A stretch of DNA of 64,000 bases from Maricaulis sp047308265 (GTDB lineage: Bacteria > Pseudomonadota > Alphaproteobacteria > Caulobacterales > Maricaulaceae). Made by a program: the position numbers and the translations under genes. The notes beneath the pieces are model-generated. The model was not told the DNA's origin, searched no databases, and saw only the letters and a list, made by a program, of their open reading frames with translations. Below are positions 42,561 through 51,798 of this stretch, piece by piece. The stretch's first letter is position 1; each line of letters begins with the position of its first letter. Location: positions 1-64,000 of the forward strand of contig NZ_JBKQWY010000005.1 of assembly GCF_047308265.1 (NCBI RefSeq), given 5' to 3'.

Positions 42561-44324
42561 TCATTCCGCCTCGCAGTTGATGTGCTTAATGACAAGCCCG
42601 GCGCTTCGGGCTAAGGCGATGAACCGATCGCCTATGACCACCGGGACCGCTAGAGCGGAAATTCGCTCAGCTCTCGTCAGTCCGACATACAGTACCCGTT
42701 CAGGTTCCTCGATTTGATGTCGCTCTAGCCGCTCAAAGAGGTCTTCCGCCCCGCTTGGTGGTACGACAACGCAGATCGCTGGGAACTCCTGGCCTTTGAC
42801 ATTATGGATTGTGCTGACGGGAGATGCGGTCGTCTCACGAACGGACAAGGCATCCTGCAGGTTTTTGAGCGGCTTCTGAGACGGCATTCGAAACAACGCC
42901 GTCCTGCCGCCTTCAAATCGTTCATCGAACGCAGCTTTCGAGCGGTCCAGCCAGCTACGCGGATTATCTGATTCACCGACAACAGGGCTTATCGCCGAGA
43001 TCAGCTCAACGATTTCGGCCCGAAAGTCGCTGATCTCCAGCTGATCCTTCGCCAAGACTTGATGAAAGCTCTCTCCATCCTGAATGAGGCCACGATACTC
43101 GAAAATAAGCGCACCCACGTCTTCAATCGCTTTGACTTTCGTCCGCCAGTGACCCGCTGCTGCGTTGTAGGCGGCAATGCTGTTGGCTAAACGGACAACA
43201 AAACCTGATTGACCTCGTTCAATGGACAGCAAGCCAATTGCCCGACGCGCGTAGTTCTCACGATGAGCAACAATGGGGGCTTCACAGGCGTCAATTCCGG
43301 CCGCCCCAATCACCTCAGTGAATGTCTGCCCAACGCTGTCTGACACAGTATTGTGGCGAGGGCGGTAGGTAAGTAGATAGGCCCCGTCCGCTTCGCTTCT
43401 CGGCTCGCGAAGGGCTCCGATCTCATCTCCTTCGATGGGTGAGCGGAACAATGAGGCGATTCCGCACACCTCACCCACAGAGCGGAAATTGCCAGTAAGA
43501 GAATGTCGTTGTTGTACGCCATAGCTGGTTGAGTACCGATGGAGTTCAGGCGCGGAACCGTGGCGGAAACCATAGATGGATTGATCAGGATCGCCGATAA
43601 CGGAAACAGGCAATCCGCGCGTTCTTAGCGACTGGATGACGCCCAAATCTGATGGGTTGCAGTCTTGAGACTCATCAACAATTAGCTCCGCAAACCGGGC
43701 TGCCAGCGCATCCAGAACCGGTCTAAACTGAGCATCATCAATACGGCTTTGGGCCAGCGAGCGGGCTTCCTCGTAATCTAGAAAACCCGCCTCTCGCCGA
43801 GCTCGCCAGATCGCGGCCGCAAGCGCCTGATACTGCCCGACTGGCGAAACCTGGTCAGCAAGACGGCGATCATCACCCATGAGGTTCGTGCGAATTTGGC
43901 CCGTGTTCCGATCAAATATCCGCAACGGGTAGTCTCTCATCTTCTTTCCGCTTGTGTTCCCCATAGTCGGCGAGATCATTTGGTCGCCAATGTCGGGAAC
44001 AAGCCTCGCGGCGATAGCCTCCTGAGTGCCAAGCGGTGCGATTAGGAAGCGCCAAAGGAAGCTATCAAACGTCCCTATGAAGCTTGGAAAGGGAGGAAAT
44101 TCGCGGCCAAAGCGTTTCTCGATCTCTTCGACTGCTGCGTTGCTAAATGTGAGAATTGCAACGCCACGCCTTGAGGGTAGTTCGCTCAAAACTCTTTTAG
44201 CGCGCTCAACCAAAACACGCGTCTTGCCGGCGCCAGGACAGGCCTGAACATAGACAGCGTTTTGGCTGTCAATGATCTGTCGTTGAGCGAGTGATGCAGC
44301 TTCAATTTGCTCAGCTATTGGCAT
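42561..44324 (-). CDS. gajB: Gabija-type UvrD-like helicase GajB
   Basis: A 587-residue superfamily-1 helicase of the UvrD/Rep type. Walker A is ACPGAGKTR (about residues 28-36), motif II is VDESQDCNPSDL (about 217), motif III is IGDPDQSIYGFRHG (about 243), HNVKGQEF lies near 505 and motif VI is YVGLTRAER (about 548). Its start overlaps the stop of the OLD nuclease gene by ten bases. This pairing and order define Gabija systems (class 2 OLD with UvrD), where GajB joins GajA to block phage when nucleotide pools fall. It is somewhat longer than the characterised GajB of about 500 residues. Confidence 0.88.
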   Translation of the reverse strand: MPIAEQIEAASLAQRQIIDSQNAVYVQACPGAGKTRVLVERAKRVLSELPSRRGVAILTFSNAAVEEIEKRFGREFPPFPSFIGTFDSFLWRFLIAPLGTQEAIAARLVPDIGDQMISPTMGNTSGKKMRDYPLRIFDRNTGQIRTNLMGDDRRLADQVSPVGQYQALAAAIWRARREAGFLDYEEARSLAQSRIDDAQFRPVLDALAARFAELIVDESQDCNPSDLGVIQSLRTRGLPVSVIGDPDQSIYGFRHGSAPELHRYSTSYGVQQRHSLTGNFRSVGEVCGIASLFRSPIEGDEIGALREPRSEADGAYLLTYRPRHNTVSDSVGQTFTEVIGAAGIDACEAPIVAHRENYARRAIGLLSIERGQSGFVVRLANSIAAYNAAAGHWRTKVKAIEDVGALIFEYRGLIQDGESFHQVLAKDQLEISDFRAEIVELISAISPVVGESDNPRSWLDRSKAAFDERFEGGRTALFRMPSQKPLKNLQDALSVRETTASPVSTIHNVKGQEFPAICVVVPPSGAEDLFERLERHQIEEPERVLYVGLTRAERISALAVPVVIGDRFIALARSAGLVIKHINCEAE

Positions 44325-46096
44325 GCTGCCTCAATGGCGCGAACCAAATAGTCTGGAGGGGTGAAGGTCAGTTCGCTGTCTTCGTCTTCGATTTGAGCGG
44401 CAAGTTCTTGAGCGAAATCGCCCTTCCTTGTCGTGTCAAAGACCTCGCGGATCCTCTGCGCTCGCTCGTCACCTTCGACATCGGCAATCGCGTTCCACTT
44501 ATCCTCTGAACGCGGATGTAGCGTCAGGTAGGCCGCTTTCATTATCGCCGCATTCCCCGCAGCGTACAGATCGACCTCAAGCGTGTCTGTGCCAACAATG
44601 ACCGTCAGTTTGTCGGAGGCGCTGAGCCGATCGGCTAGGGCTTCGAAGTTGGTCTTGCGATTGGTTCCCGCACCGTTGTCCTCGTCCGTCAAAACGACGA
44701 CTCGGTCTGCCAAACGCACACCATCAACATCGGAAAGCATCATTTTGATGTACGGGCTAAAATCGACGCCATCGATTGGGATAAAAGTGGAACCACGGAA
44801 TTTTTTCTGCTTAGCCCGAATGGCCTGAGTCTGGGCAACCTTCTCCTCATTCGTGGCGGCTGAGGCATCAGCTGCCGCGATCTGGTCCTTGAACAATTGG
44901 TCGGCGATCACGGGCAACAAAATCGCTTCGGCTATCCCTTCGGCCAATAGACATCGCCCACCGAAAAGAAGCGACGCGCGCATGACGTCGAGATAGCGGT
45001 CGATTTTTCGCCTTTCCTTGGAAGAGAGCTCAATTTTGTTGAGAGGTAGCGGCTTTGATTGTTTCCCATTCTCAGCGGCGACAGTGCGCAATCCGATGAG
45101 ATTTGAGGATGAAACCCATGATGTCAGATTGGGCGAATGGGACGCGACGACGACCTGAATTCTACCTTCCGGCACACCAGGAGCAACTTCAGGCCGCTTT
45201 TGCGCACGATCCCGAAGGAAATCCAATACAGACATCTGGAGCTGCGGGTGGAGATGCGCCTCAGGCTCCTCAACGAGAAATAGCGTGAGGTCGGCTTCCT
45301 GCGCTCGTTCAAGCTCGACGATGATTGTCGCCATGTAGAGAAGGTTCGCGAAGCCTAGTCCTGAGAGCGCAATCTCATTGGCGTCTCCATCTGCATCACC
45401 AAGCTTGAAACGAAGGTCCCGGGCGATATCGATGAGTTGTTCGCTATCAGAGAACCCAAGTTCGGCAGCCTGTTCCCGCACGCCAGAGGTTAGGTCGGCC
45501 AGCTCCTTTGAGACTGCCTGTCTTACCTGACCTAATCCGGCGTGCGTTCCGGATCGTTGGAGCGCATTACGAAAGGCGTCGTGATCCCCTTCAGGGATTA
45601 CATGGCGAAGCAGCGCAAGTTTGCGCGTTGGGTTACCCGATGACAGTGCATATTGCGCGTCTCGCAACGCTGGCAGGTAGACATGTCTAATAAGATCACG
45701 CGTACCTTGTTCCGGTTGGCCGTCGTGTGCCCCTCCCGTGAAGCGGGGGCGTTTGACCTGAGGCCCTTCAATCTCGCAAGAAAGCGTGAGACGCGCCTTG
45801 GTCACCGATTGGTCTGAAGCAAGGCTTAACAGGTTACCTTGCTGGCTCGGCGACAACCCAGAAAAAGACCCGGAGATGGTGAAAGCAGTTTCATTAGTGT
45901 GGCGGTGGAGGTCATCCAGTTCACAATACCGATCGATCCGCCCAGATGCTGGCAATGTCAGGAGCCGAATAGCTTCAATGACATTGCTTTTCCCGCCGTT
46001 GTTCTCCCCGACCAAGACTGTCAGGTCTTTGTCTAGTGGAATCGTCGCATTTGCAAACGACCGGAAATTCTTCAGCTCCAAACGTTCAAGATACAT
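44315..46096 (-). CDS. gajA: Gabija-type OLD-family nuclease GajA
   Basis: A 593-residue OLD-family endonuclease: an N-terminal ABC-like ATPase plus a C-terminal Toprim domain. Walker A is GENNGGKSN (about residues 30-38), Walker B is FLVEEPEAHLHP (about 302-313), then the VVASHSPNL switch. Toprim residues appear in LLAEGIAEAILLP (about 412) and VVLTDEDNG (about 496). The ATPase senses NTP/dNTP and gates the nuclease, which nicks phage DNA. GGAGG precedes the ATG at 46096, so upstream in-frame codons are not used. It is followed by gajB and lies 294 bases from tRNA-Leu. Confidence 0.9.
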   Translation of the reverse strand: MYLERLELKNFRSFANATIPLDKDLTVLVGENNGGKSNVIEAIRLLTLPASGRIDRYCELDDLHRHTNETAFTISGSFSGLSPSQQGNLLSLASDQSVTKARLTLSCEIEGPQVKRPRFTGGAHDGQPEQGTRDLIRHVYLPALRDAQYALSSGNPTRKLALLRHVIPEGDHDAFRNALQRSGTHAGLGQVRQAVSKELADLTSGVREQAAELGFSDSEQLIDIARDLRFKLGDADGDANEIALSGLGFANLLYMATIIVELERAQEADLTLFLVEEPEAHLHPQLQMSVLDFLRDRAQKRPEVAPGVPEGRIQVVVASHSPNLTSWVSSSNLIGLRTVAAENGKQSKPLPLNKIELSSKERRKIDRYLDVMRASLLFGGRCLLAEGIAEAILLPVIADQLFKDQIAAADASAATNEEKVAQTQAIRAKQKKFRGSTFIPIDGVDFSPYIKMMLSDVDGVRLADRVVVLTDEDNGAGTNRKTNFEALADRLSASDKLTVIVGTDTLEVDLYAAGNAAIMKAAYLTLHPRSEDKWNAIADVEGDERAQRIREVFDTTRKGDFAQELAAQIEDEDSELTFTPPDYLVRAIEAACQ

Positions 46097-46390
46097 AAAG
46101 CCTCCAACACAACCAATTAGTGCATCAGTTCCCTCGGAGAGACAAGCCACTATTTCCCCGGAGCCGACACGCTCTGCGTTCAACGTCACGCCTCAGCGCA
46201 AGGCCTTCCCTGGATCGCGAGAGCAATGCCGCGCTCAGCGGCGGGCTGGGAAACGCAACTCTGATTGGAACTCACAAGCCAGCCTCACAGATCACCTCGC
46301 TCCTCGTCTGAACGAAGACCGTACACTTTACTATTCCTCCAGGAACAGCAGTATTTGAGCGCTCTCATCAGCAGCTATAACCAGCGAGAA

Positions 46391-46477
46391 TGGTACGGGC
46401 GGCCGGACTTGAACCGGCATGACCTTGCGGCCGACAGATTTTAAGTCTGCTGCGTCTACCGATTCCGCCACGCCCGC
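46391..46477 (-). tRNA. tRNA-Leu (anticodon UAA)
   Basis: On the minus strand an 87-base tRNA begins GCGGGCGTGGCGGAATCGG and ends with encoded CCA (46393-46391). The acceptor stem GCGGGCG pairs with CGCCCGT (one G-T pair). The anticodon loop CTTAAAA carries UAA, a long variable arm is present, and GGTTCAAGTCC forms the T arm. The 3' end faces the accessory island. Confidence 0.96.
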
Positions 46478-46578
46478 ATACCGCGCGGGAGCATACAGGC
46501 TTGATCCGCCAAATAAAGCGGGCCCGCCAGAGGCGGACCCGGTTTTCGCAGTCTGCGATGTCAGACCCGGCGGGCGAT

Positions 46579-48510
46579 CTAGCGCGGCGAGGGCTCGGGT
46601 GTCGGCAGCGGAACAGGCGCCGGCGGCTGGCCGGGCGTGTGCGGCGTGCCCGGCGGGGTTTCGCTCAGGCGCAGCGCCCAGTCGGCCTGGGCGACGAGGG
46701 AGTAGAATTCCTCGCGATAGCCATAGGGGTCGGGGGCGTTCCGACCGGCCTGGCTGGCGAGGATATCATCAAACCCGTAATCCGCCCCCAGATAGGGATC
46801 ACCGCGCAGGATCTGCGCCAGCCCGACCACATCCAGCGCAAACCGGATGTCGAGCGGGGCCTGTCGCACATCGCCCACCACAGAATCGGTGGTGATCGGC
46901 ATGTCCAGCAACTGGCTGTCATCCTCGCCCGGCGCCTTGTAGCGCAAACGCAGATGGGCGATCTCGCCACTCAGATCCGGCAGGACGGCTGGTTCGGGCT
47001 GATAGCGCAGCGGGTCGGTGAGCACACCATCGGAACCGGGAGCGGCGATCTCATAGATCGCGGTGACCGAATGGCCGGACCCGACCTCACCGGCATCCAC
47101 CGCATCATTGTTGAAATCCTCGCGTTCCAGCGCCCGGGTTTCATAGCCGATCAGGCGATATTCCGCGACCTGGGCCGGGTTGAACTCGACCTGGATTTTC
47201 ACGTCCTCGGCGATCGGGAAGAGCGAGGAAAAACTCTCCTCCACGAAGAACCGCCGTGCCTCGGCCTCGCTGTCGATATAGGCGGCAATCCCGTTGCCCG
47301 ACTGGGCGATGGCCTGCATCATCTGGTCATTGTAATTGCCGCGACCAAAGCCCATTACCGAAAGATAGATGCCGGTATCGCGCTTGCGGGCGACAAAATC
47401 CTCCAGGCGCTCATCCTGGGTGACCCCGACATTGAAATCGCCATCGGTGAGCAACATCACCCGGTTAACAGCATCGGGATCGAAATTCTGCTCGGCGAAC
47501 TGGTATGCCAGCGCCAGACCCGCCCCGCCGGCTGTGGACCCGCCCGCCCGCAAACGGCCCAACGCGTCCTCGATCCGGTCGGCATGGCGCGCCTCGGTCG
47601 GTTCCAGCACCGCTCCGGCAGCACCGGCATAGACCACGATCGACACCGTGTCCTCCGGCTCCAGCTCTTCGACCAGCATTTCCAGCGCCTCAATGGCGAG
47701 CGGCAATTTGTCGGGCGCATTCATGGATCCTGATACATCGATCAGAAAGACCAGATTGGCGCGCGGACGGTCGGTTTCGGGTAGATCATAGCCCTGGATA
47801 CCGATGTGCATCAGCCGCGTGGCCGCATTCCACGGTGTGGGCGTGACGGTCACATCCGCCGCAAACGGCGTGTCCGCGTCGTCCGGGCGGGTATAGGCAT
47901 AGTCAAAATAATTGACCATTTCCTCGATGCGGACCGCATCGGAGGGCGGCAGCTCGCAGTCATTGAGATAGCGCCGCACGACGGCATAACTGGCGGTGTC
48001 CACATCGATGGAAAATGTCGAGACCGGCGCCTCGCTCACCCGCTGGACCGGATGGGGCGTGACGTCCTCATAGCGTTCGCGGTCCACGCCGGGCTCTACG
48101 GAGGGGCTGTAGAATGTGACCGGCGCGGGGGCACGCCCCACCGGCGATGCCGCGGCTCTCTCGACATGAGGAGGCGGCGGGGGCGGCGGCGATGGCGGTG
48201 GTGGAGATGATGGCTGTGCGCCGCGAACACGCGAGCCCGTCACGGTAATCCGTTCACCGCCCTCCGGTTCGGGCTGGACCTCTCCCAGAATGACATCGGC
48301 CTCGCGCCGGGCCTGCCAGCTATCCATTGCCACGGTCGAATGACGGCGCACATAGGCGGCCCGGCAAGCGCGCGGCACACGCTCCAGCTCGTCCTTGGAA
48401 ATGCCCGACGCGCTGACAGTTTCGTCCTGATGGGCAATCGCTGCGCCCCCCAGCGCCGCAAGCAGTGTCAGACTCGACAAGGCCGTAAAGGCCCTCATGG
48501 ATCTGGACAT
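46579..48510 (-). CDS. VWA-domain (YfbK-like) exported protein
   Basis: A 643-residue exported protein of the YfbK-like von Willebrand factor A family. A signal peptide (about 1-27) is followed by a segment with GERITVTGSRVRG (about 81-93), a Pro-rich linker (runs of proline about 98-112), a VWF_A-N-type region (FSIDVDTASYAVVRRYLND, about 165) and the VWA domain (about 250-430) whose metal site is LIDVSGSMN. A C-terminal DUF3520-like region follows. Function in this family is poorly known. AGGGAGAACC precedes the ATG at 48510. Confidence 0.82.
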   Translation of the reverse strand: MSRSMRAFTALSSLTLLAALGGAAIAHQDETVSASGISKDELERVPRACRAAYVRRHSTVAMDSWQARREADVILGEVQPEPEGGERITVTGSRVRGAQPSSPPPPSPPPPPPPHVERAAASPVGRAPAPVTFYSPSVEPGVDRERYEDVTPHPVQRVSEAPVSTFSIDVDTASYAVVRRYLNDCELPPSDAVRIEEMVNYFDYAYTRPDDADTPFAADVTVTPTPWNAATRLMHIGIQGYDLPETDRPRANLVFLIDVSGSMNAPDKLPLAIEALEMLVEELEPEDTVSIVVYAGAAGAVLEPTEARHADRIEDALGRLRAGGSTAGGAGLALAYQFAEQNFDPDAVNRVMLLTDGDFNVGVTQDERLEDFVARKRDTGIYLSVMGFGRGNYNDQMMQAIAQSGNGIAAYIDSEAEARRFFVEESFSSLFPIAEDVKIQVEFNPAQVAEYRLIGYETRALEREDFNNDAVDAGEVGSGHSVTAIYEIAAPGSDGVLTDPLRYQPEPAVLPDLSGEIAHLRLRYKAPGEDDSQLLDMPITTDSVVGDVRQAPLDIRFALDVVGLAQILRGDPYLGADYGFDDILASQAGRNAPDPYGYREEFYSLVAQADWALRLSETPPGTPHTPGQPPAPVPLPTPEPSPR

Positions 48511-48605
48511 GGTTCTCCCTTCCCTACTCTCCATCTGCACGCTGTCAGCGCTTGCAGGACGAGCAAAGGGCGAAACCGGGGCGTTTTCGAGGCAATCGAC
48601 GCGGG

Positions 48606-49466
48606 TCAGTGCTCTGCGAACAGGGTCGGCTTGAGACGTTCCATACCTGTTTCCAGCCGTTCACGCACACGGCGCAAACGTTCGATCCGACGTGCATCGG
48701 TATGATAGATCAGCCAGAGGGGGGCGCTGGGCAGGTCTGCCCCCATGCTGAGCGGCACAAGATCGGCTTCCCGGGCGGCCAGTGCCCGGGGCAGACACGC
48801 GACACCGGCACCGGCCCTCACAGCGTCAAGCTGCAATCCTTCCCGGTTTAGCCGATGAACGGGTGTTGTGCCGCGTGACCAGGCACGAGCCCAGTCAGGC
48901 CAGTCCTCGACAAGCCCCAGGATGAGCGGTGTCTGCCCCCTGTAGGCCGCCTCCTGCAAACGCCGGTGCACATACAGGCCAAAGGGTAGATCGCCCAGTT
49001 TGCGAGCGACCACATCCTGGGGCGGATCAGGTGTAATCCGGAAGGCGAAATCAGCTTCAAACCGGTCAATCCGCGCGGGCCCCTCGCCCGAAATCAGATG
49101 AAAACCCAGCCGCGGAAACTCGGCCGCCATGTCCCAGACCAGAGGGGCCAGAAACTGCCGCAAGAACTCACCGCCGGATGCAATCTTGACCTCCCCGTCC
49201 AGCTCGCCCCTGTCGCGAGCGATCAACGTGCTCACGCGGTGTGCCGCAGCTTGCATGTCGCCAATATGCTGAAGGGTCTCTGCTCCCAGTTGGGATAAGG
49301 CGAGACCTTGGGCACGGCGTTCGGTCAGGCGCCCTCCCAGTCGCGCTTCCAGCCTCCGGATCCGGCGAGACACCGTGGTTGCATCCACACCGAGCTGGCG
49401 CGCGGTCTCACTCATTGAGCCCGTGCTGGCAAACGTCTGGAATATGCGCAGGTCATCCCAATCCAT
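48606..49466 (-). CDS. LysR family transcriptional regulator
   Basis: A 286-residue LysR-type regulator. The N-terminal winged helix-turn-helix (about 5-60: FQTFASTGSMSETARQLGVD then ATTVSRRIRRLEARLGGRL) is textbook. The C-terminal effector domain (about 90-280) carries GEVKIASGGEFLR and a Type-2 periplasmic-binding fold. It is divergent from the SRPBCC gene at 49626, with a palindrome in between, so that gene is the likely target. The inducer is unknown. Confidence 0.9.
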   Translation of the reverse strand: MDWDDLRIFQTFASTGSMSETARQLGVDATTVSRRIRRLEARLGGRLTERRAQGLALSQLGAETLQHIGDMQAAAHRVSTLIARDRGELDGEVKIASGGEFLRQFLAPLVWDMAAEFPRLGFHLISGEGPARIDRFEADFAFRITPDPPQDVVARKLGDLPFGLYVHRRLQEAAYRGQTPLILGLVEDWPDWARAWSRGTTPVHRLNREGLQLDAVRAGAGVACLPRALAAREADLVPLSMGADLPSAPLWLIYHTDARRIERLRRVRERLETGMERLKPTLFAEH

Positions 49467-49467
49467 A

Positions 49468-49483
49468 CCTGCAAATCTGCAGG
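49468..49483. promoter_or_regulatory. Inverted repeat next to the lysR start
   Basis: CCTGCA and TGCAGG form a six-base inverted repeat separated by AATC, one base upstream of the lysR start codon. LysR proteins commonly bind interrupted palindromes in the divergent promoter and repress themselves. The position suggests autoregulation. Confidence 0.35.
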
Positions 49484-49625
49484 AGAAAGCTGTAAAAGTC
49501 TACATTTTCGCAGGGAACATTTGTGTCTAGACACGGCCCACCTGACTGCCTGCCTGCGCCCTCCGGAAAGCGCCAGGGAGGGCATCGGGTGTGCTCAAAG
49601 ACTGTGCTCACATATGGAGAGAGCA

Positions 49626-50114
49626 ATGAAACTGGCCCGTGTAACCTATGACCTTCAGGTCAATGTCGGTTCTTCGAAAGCCTGGGAGATCCTGAGCCAT
49701 TATGGCGATGTTGCCGAACATCACTCCATTGTCATCGACTCAAAACTGCTCAGCGAAAACCCTCATGGTGTGGGGGCTGACCGTTGGTGCCAATTACCGG
49801 ATAGAATTCAAGTCTGGGAGCGCATCGTGGAATGGAATGAAGGCTCCAGTTACACGTATGAAGTCTACAAGTGGAAAAACTTCCCACTCAAGAGCATGTT
49901 CACAACGTTTCGGGTCGAATCGCTCGGAAGCGAAAAAGCTCGCTTGTCACAGGTCGTGGATTTCCGGCTATCCCCGGGCTTCCTCACCGGTTTGATGACC
50001 GGACGCCTGCGCAAAGGCGTGAGAGATACGCTTTTGGCGTACAAGCACGTTATGGAAACCGGCGAGCGTGATGCCAGCCTCAAGGTTTTGCGCAAGACCT
50101 ATAAACAGATCTAA
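49626..50114 (+). CDS. SRPBCC (START-like) family protein
   Basis: A 162-residue helix-grip-fold protein of the SRPBCC/polyketide cyclase-like superfamily. Key traits are the N-terminal strand VTYDLQVNVGSSKAWEILSHYG, the strand region VWERIVEWNEGSSYTYEVYK and a long C-terminal helix (RLRKGVRDTLLAYKHVME). Such proteins bind hydrophobic ligands; the specific role is unknown. GGAGAGAGCA precedes the ATG at 49626. It is divergent from a LysR gene and overlaps the end of the convergent CinA-type gene by four bases. Confidence 0.8.
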   Translation: MKLARVTYDLQVNVGSSKAWEILSHYGDVAEHHSIVIDSKLLSENPHGVGADRWCQLPDRIQVWERIVEWNEGSSYTYEVYKWKNFPLKSMFTTFRVESLGSEKARLSQVVDFRLSPGFLTGLMTGRLRKGVRDTLLAYKHVMETGERDASLKVLRKTYKQI

Positions 50115-50890
50115 AGTGCGCTGGTGACAGGCTCAACTCCCAGGCGACTGACCTCTTTAGCGATCTCACTGATCACAGAATTGAGTTCAGCCTCATCTGT
50201 TGAGCGAACGACCAGCTGGGTGCCACGGGTCAGCTTGCCGCCAACTTGCTCCAGAAAATAGGGATAGGAGCCGATCGAGACATGAGGGTGTGCCTGTTGC
50301 AGAGCGCCCAGGAAACCGGCCACATCGCCCTCGCGCAGGCCCTCTCCCTTGATCGTCCGCGACAGTGTAACCGCACCGCCCTCGAGCCGATGGGCGATAT
50401 CCTCCAGCATGCCGCGAGCGATCTTGGGAACGCCGGCCAGGGTGAACACATTCTCCATCTGGAACCCCGGCGCTCCGGTGACAGGATTCTCGATCAGCGA
50501 CGCCCCGTCGGGAATGCGCGCCATGCGCTTACGGCTCTCGGTGAGCGGTGTCTGTGTCCGCGCATACCATTCCTCGATAATCGCCAGGGCATCATCCCGC
50601 ACATCAATCGGCACTCCGAACGCGGCCGCGATAGAATCGGCAGTGATATCATCATGCGTCGGCCCGATCCCGCCGGTGGTGAACACGTAATCGGCCTGGA
50701 CCCGCAATGTGTTGACCGTATCGACGATGACATCCTGCTCGTCGGGAATGGTGCGCGATTCCACGACACTGATCCCCAGGGGCGCGAGAAAGAGTGCGAT
50801 CTGCTGGAGGTTTTTGTCGGCGGTTCGACCGGACAGGACCTCATCCCCGATGAGAATCACAGCAGCGGTTACGCGTTTTGTCTGGCTCAT
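50111..50890 (-). CDS. CinA-type MoCF-domain protein
   Basis: A 259-residue protein matching the N-terminal MoCF (MoaB/Mog-like) domain of CinA. The fold signature ILIGDEVLSGRTADKN (about residues 12-27) and the Gly-rich VFTTGGIGPTHDDIT (about 66-80) are conserved, followed by the CinA-specific FTLAGVPKIARGM. Full-length CinA also has a nicotinamide-nucleotide deamidase domain, which is absent here; this is the short form common in alphaproteobacteria, expected to act on ADP-ribose-like nucleotides. The start at 50890 has GGAGG upstream. Confidence 0.88.
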   Translation of the reverse strand: MSQTKRVTAAVILIGDEVLSGRTADKNLQQIALFLAPLGISVVESRTIPDEQDVIVDTVNTLRVQADYVFTTGGIGPTHDDITADSIAAAFGVPIDVRDDALAIIEEWYARTQTPLTESRKRMARIPDGASLIENPVTGAPGFQMENVFTLAGVPKIARGMLEDIAHRLEGGAVTLSRTIKGEGLREGDVAGFLGALQQAHPHVSIGSYPYFLEQVGGKLTRGTQLVVRSTDEAELNSVISEIAKEVSRLGVEPVTSAL

Positions 50891-51081
50891 CCAAACCTCC
50901 TTCACTCTTGTCCTGCACCCCAAATCCGGTCGGTGTCTCACCGGGCTCGGAAACGTGCAACTCGATCAGGCTGACCATGGCACTGTTTGACGGGATACGT
51001 TCAGGCCTGCCAAACCGTTATACCGACCCTTTGATCCTTTATATGGGGGTGGTAGCGGAAGTCGGGGAGAGTGTCCAAGAC

Positions 51082-51798
51082 ATGAAATTCACGTCGAAAT
51101 TGATCGAGGCCCGGCTGGTCAAGCGGTACAAGCGCTTTTTCGCCGACGCCGAACTGGCTGATGGCACGATTGTCACCGCACATTGCGCCAATACCGGAGC
51201 CATGGCGGGCATCAAGGATCCCGGCCTCAAGGTTTGGCTGTCCCCCTCGGATAATCCCAAGCGCAAGCTGAAATACACCTGGGAGATTGTAGAGGCCGAC
51301 GGGCAATTGATCGGCACCCTGCCCGCCAAGGCCAACGCGCTGGCTGAGGAAGCCATTCTCGCGGGAGCCCTGCCCGAACTGGCCGGGTATGCGCGGCTGC
51401 GACGGGAGGTGAAATATGGCGAGAATTCCCGGATCGACCTGTTGCTCGAGGATGATGATCGTCCGCCCTGCTGGGTTGAGGTAAAAAACGTCCACTGGTC
51501 GCGCCAGCCCGGCCTGGCCGAATTTCCCGACGGCGTGACGGCACGCGGAGCCAAACATCTTGGCGAGCTGGCCAACCAGGTGGCAGCCGGCCATCGGGCG
51601 GTTCAGCTCTTCGTCATCCAGCGTGAGGATTGTCAGCGCCTCGCCTTCGCCGCCGATATTGATCCACACTATGCGCAAAGCCTGACCGCGGCCCACACCG
51701 CAGGCGTCGAGGTTCTGGCCTATGGCTGTCGCGTCACGCCCGACGCCATCGACATCGCCCAGGCCCTGTCTGTTGATATCCCCGGAGACCGCTCATGA
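51082..51798 (+). CDS. sfsA: DNA/RNA nuclease SfsA
   Basis: A 238-residue SfsA protein of family length. Hallmarks are the N-terminal LVKRYKRFFADAEL, the CANTGAM motif (about residues 40-46), RIDLLLED and VEVKNVHW (about 120-150, resembling a restriction-type nuclease core with Asp, Glu and Lys) and VQLFVIQREDC near 190. SfsA, first named for sugar-fermentation stimulation, has a PD-(D/E)XK-like fold with nuclease activity reported in homologues. The ATG at 51082 matches the family N-terminus; upstream in-frame codons extend into non-conserved sequence. It is coupled by ATGA to the next gene. Confidence 0.93.
   Translation: MKFTSKLIEARLVKRYKRFFADAELADGTIVTAHCANTGAMAGIKDPGLKVWLSPSDNPKRKLKYTWEIVEADGQLIGTLPAKANALAEEAILAGALPELAGYARLRREVKYGENSRIDLLLEDDDRPPCWVEVKNVHWSRQPGLAEFPDGVTARGAKHLGELANQVAAGHRAVQLFVIQREDCQRLAFAADIDPHYAQSLTAAHTAGVEVLAYGCRVTPDAIDIAQALSVDIPGDRS

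Noticed and set aside
40225..46477. Complete integrative element with attachment repeats at tRNA-Leu.
   Set aside because: I found no integrase and no second copy of the tRNA 3' end at the far side, so only an accessory island is claimed.
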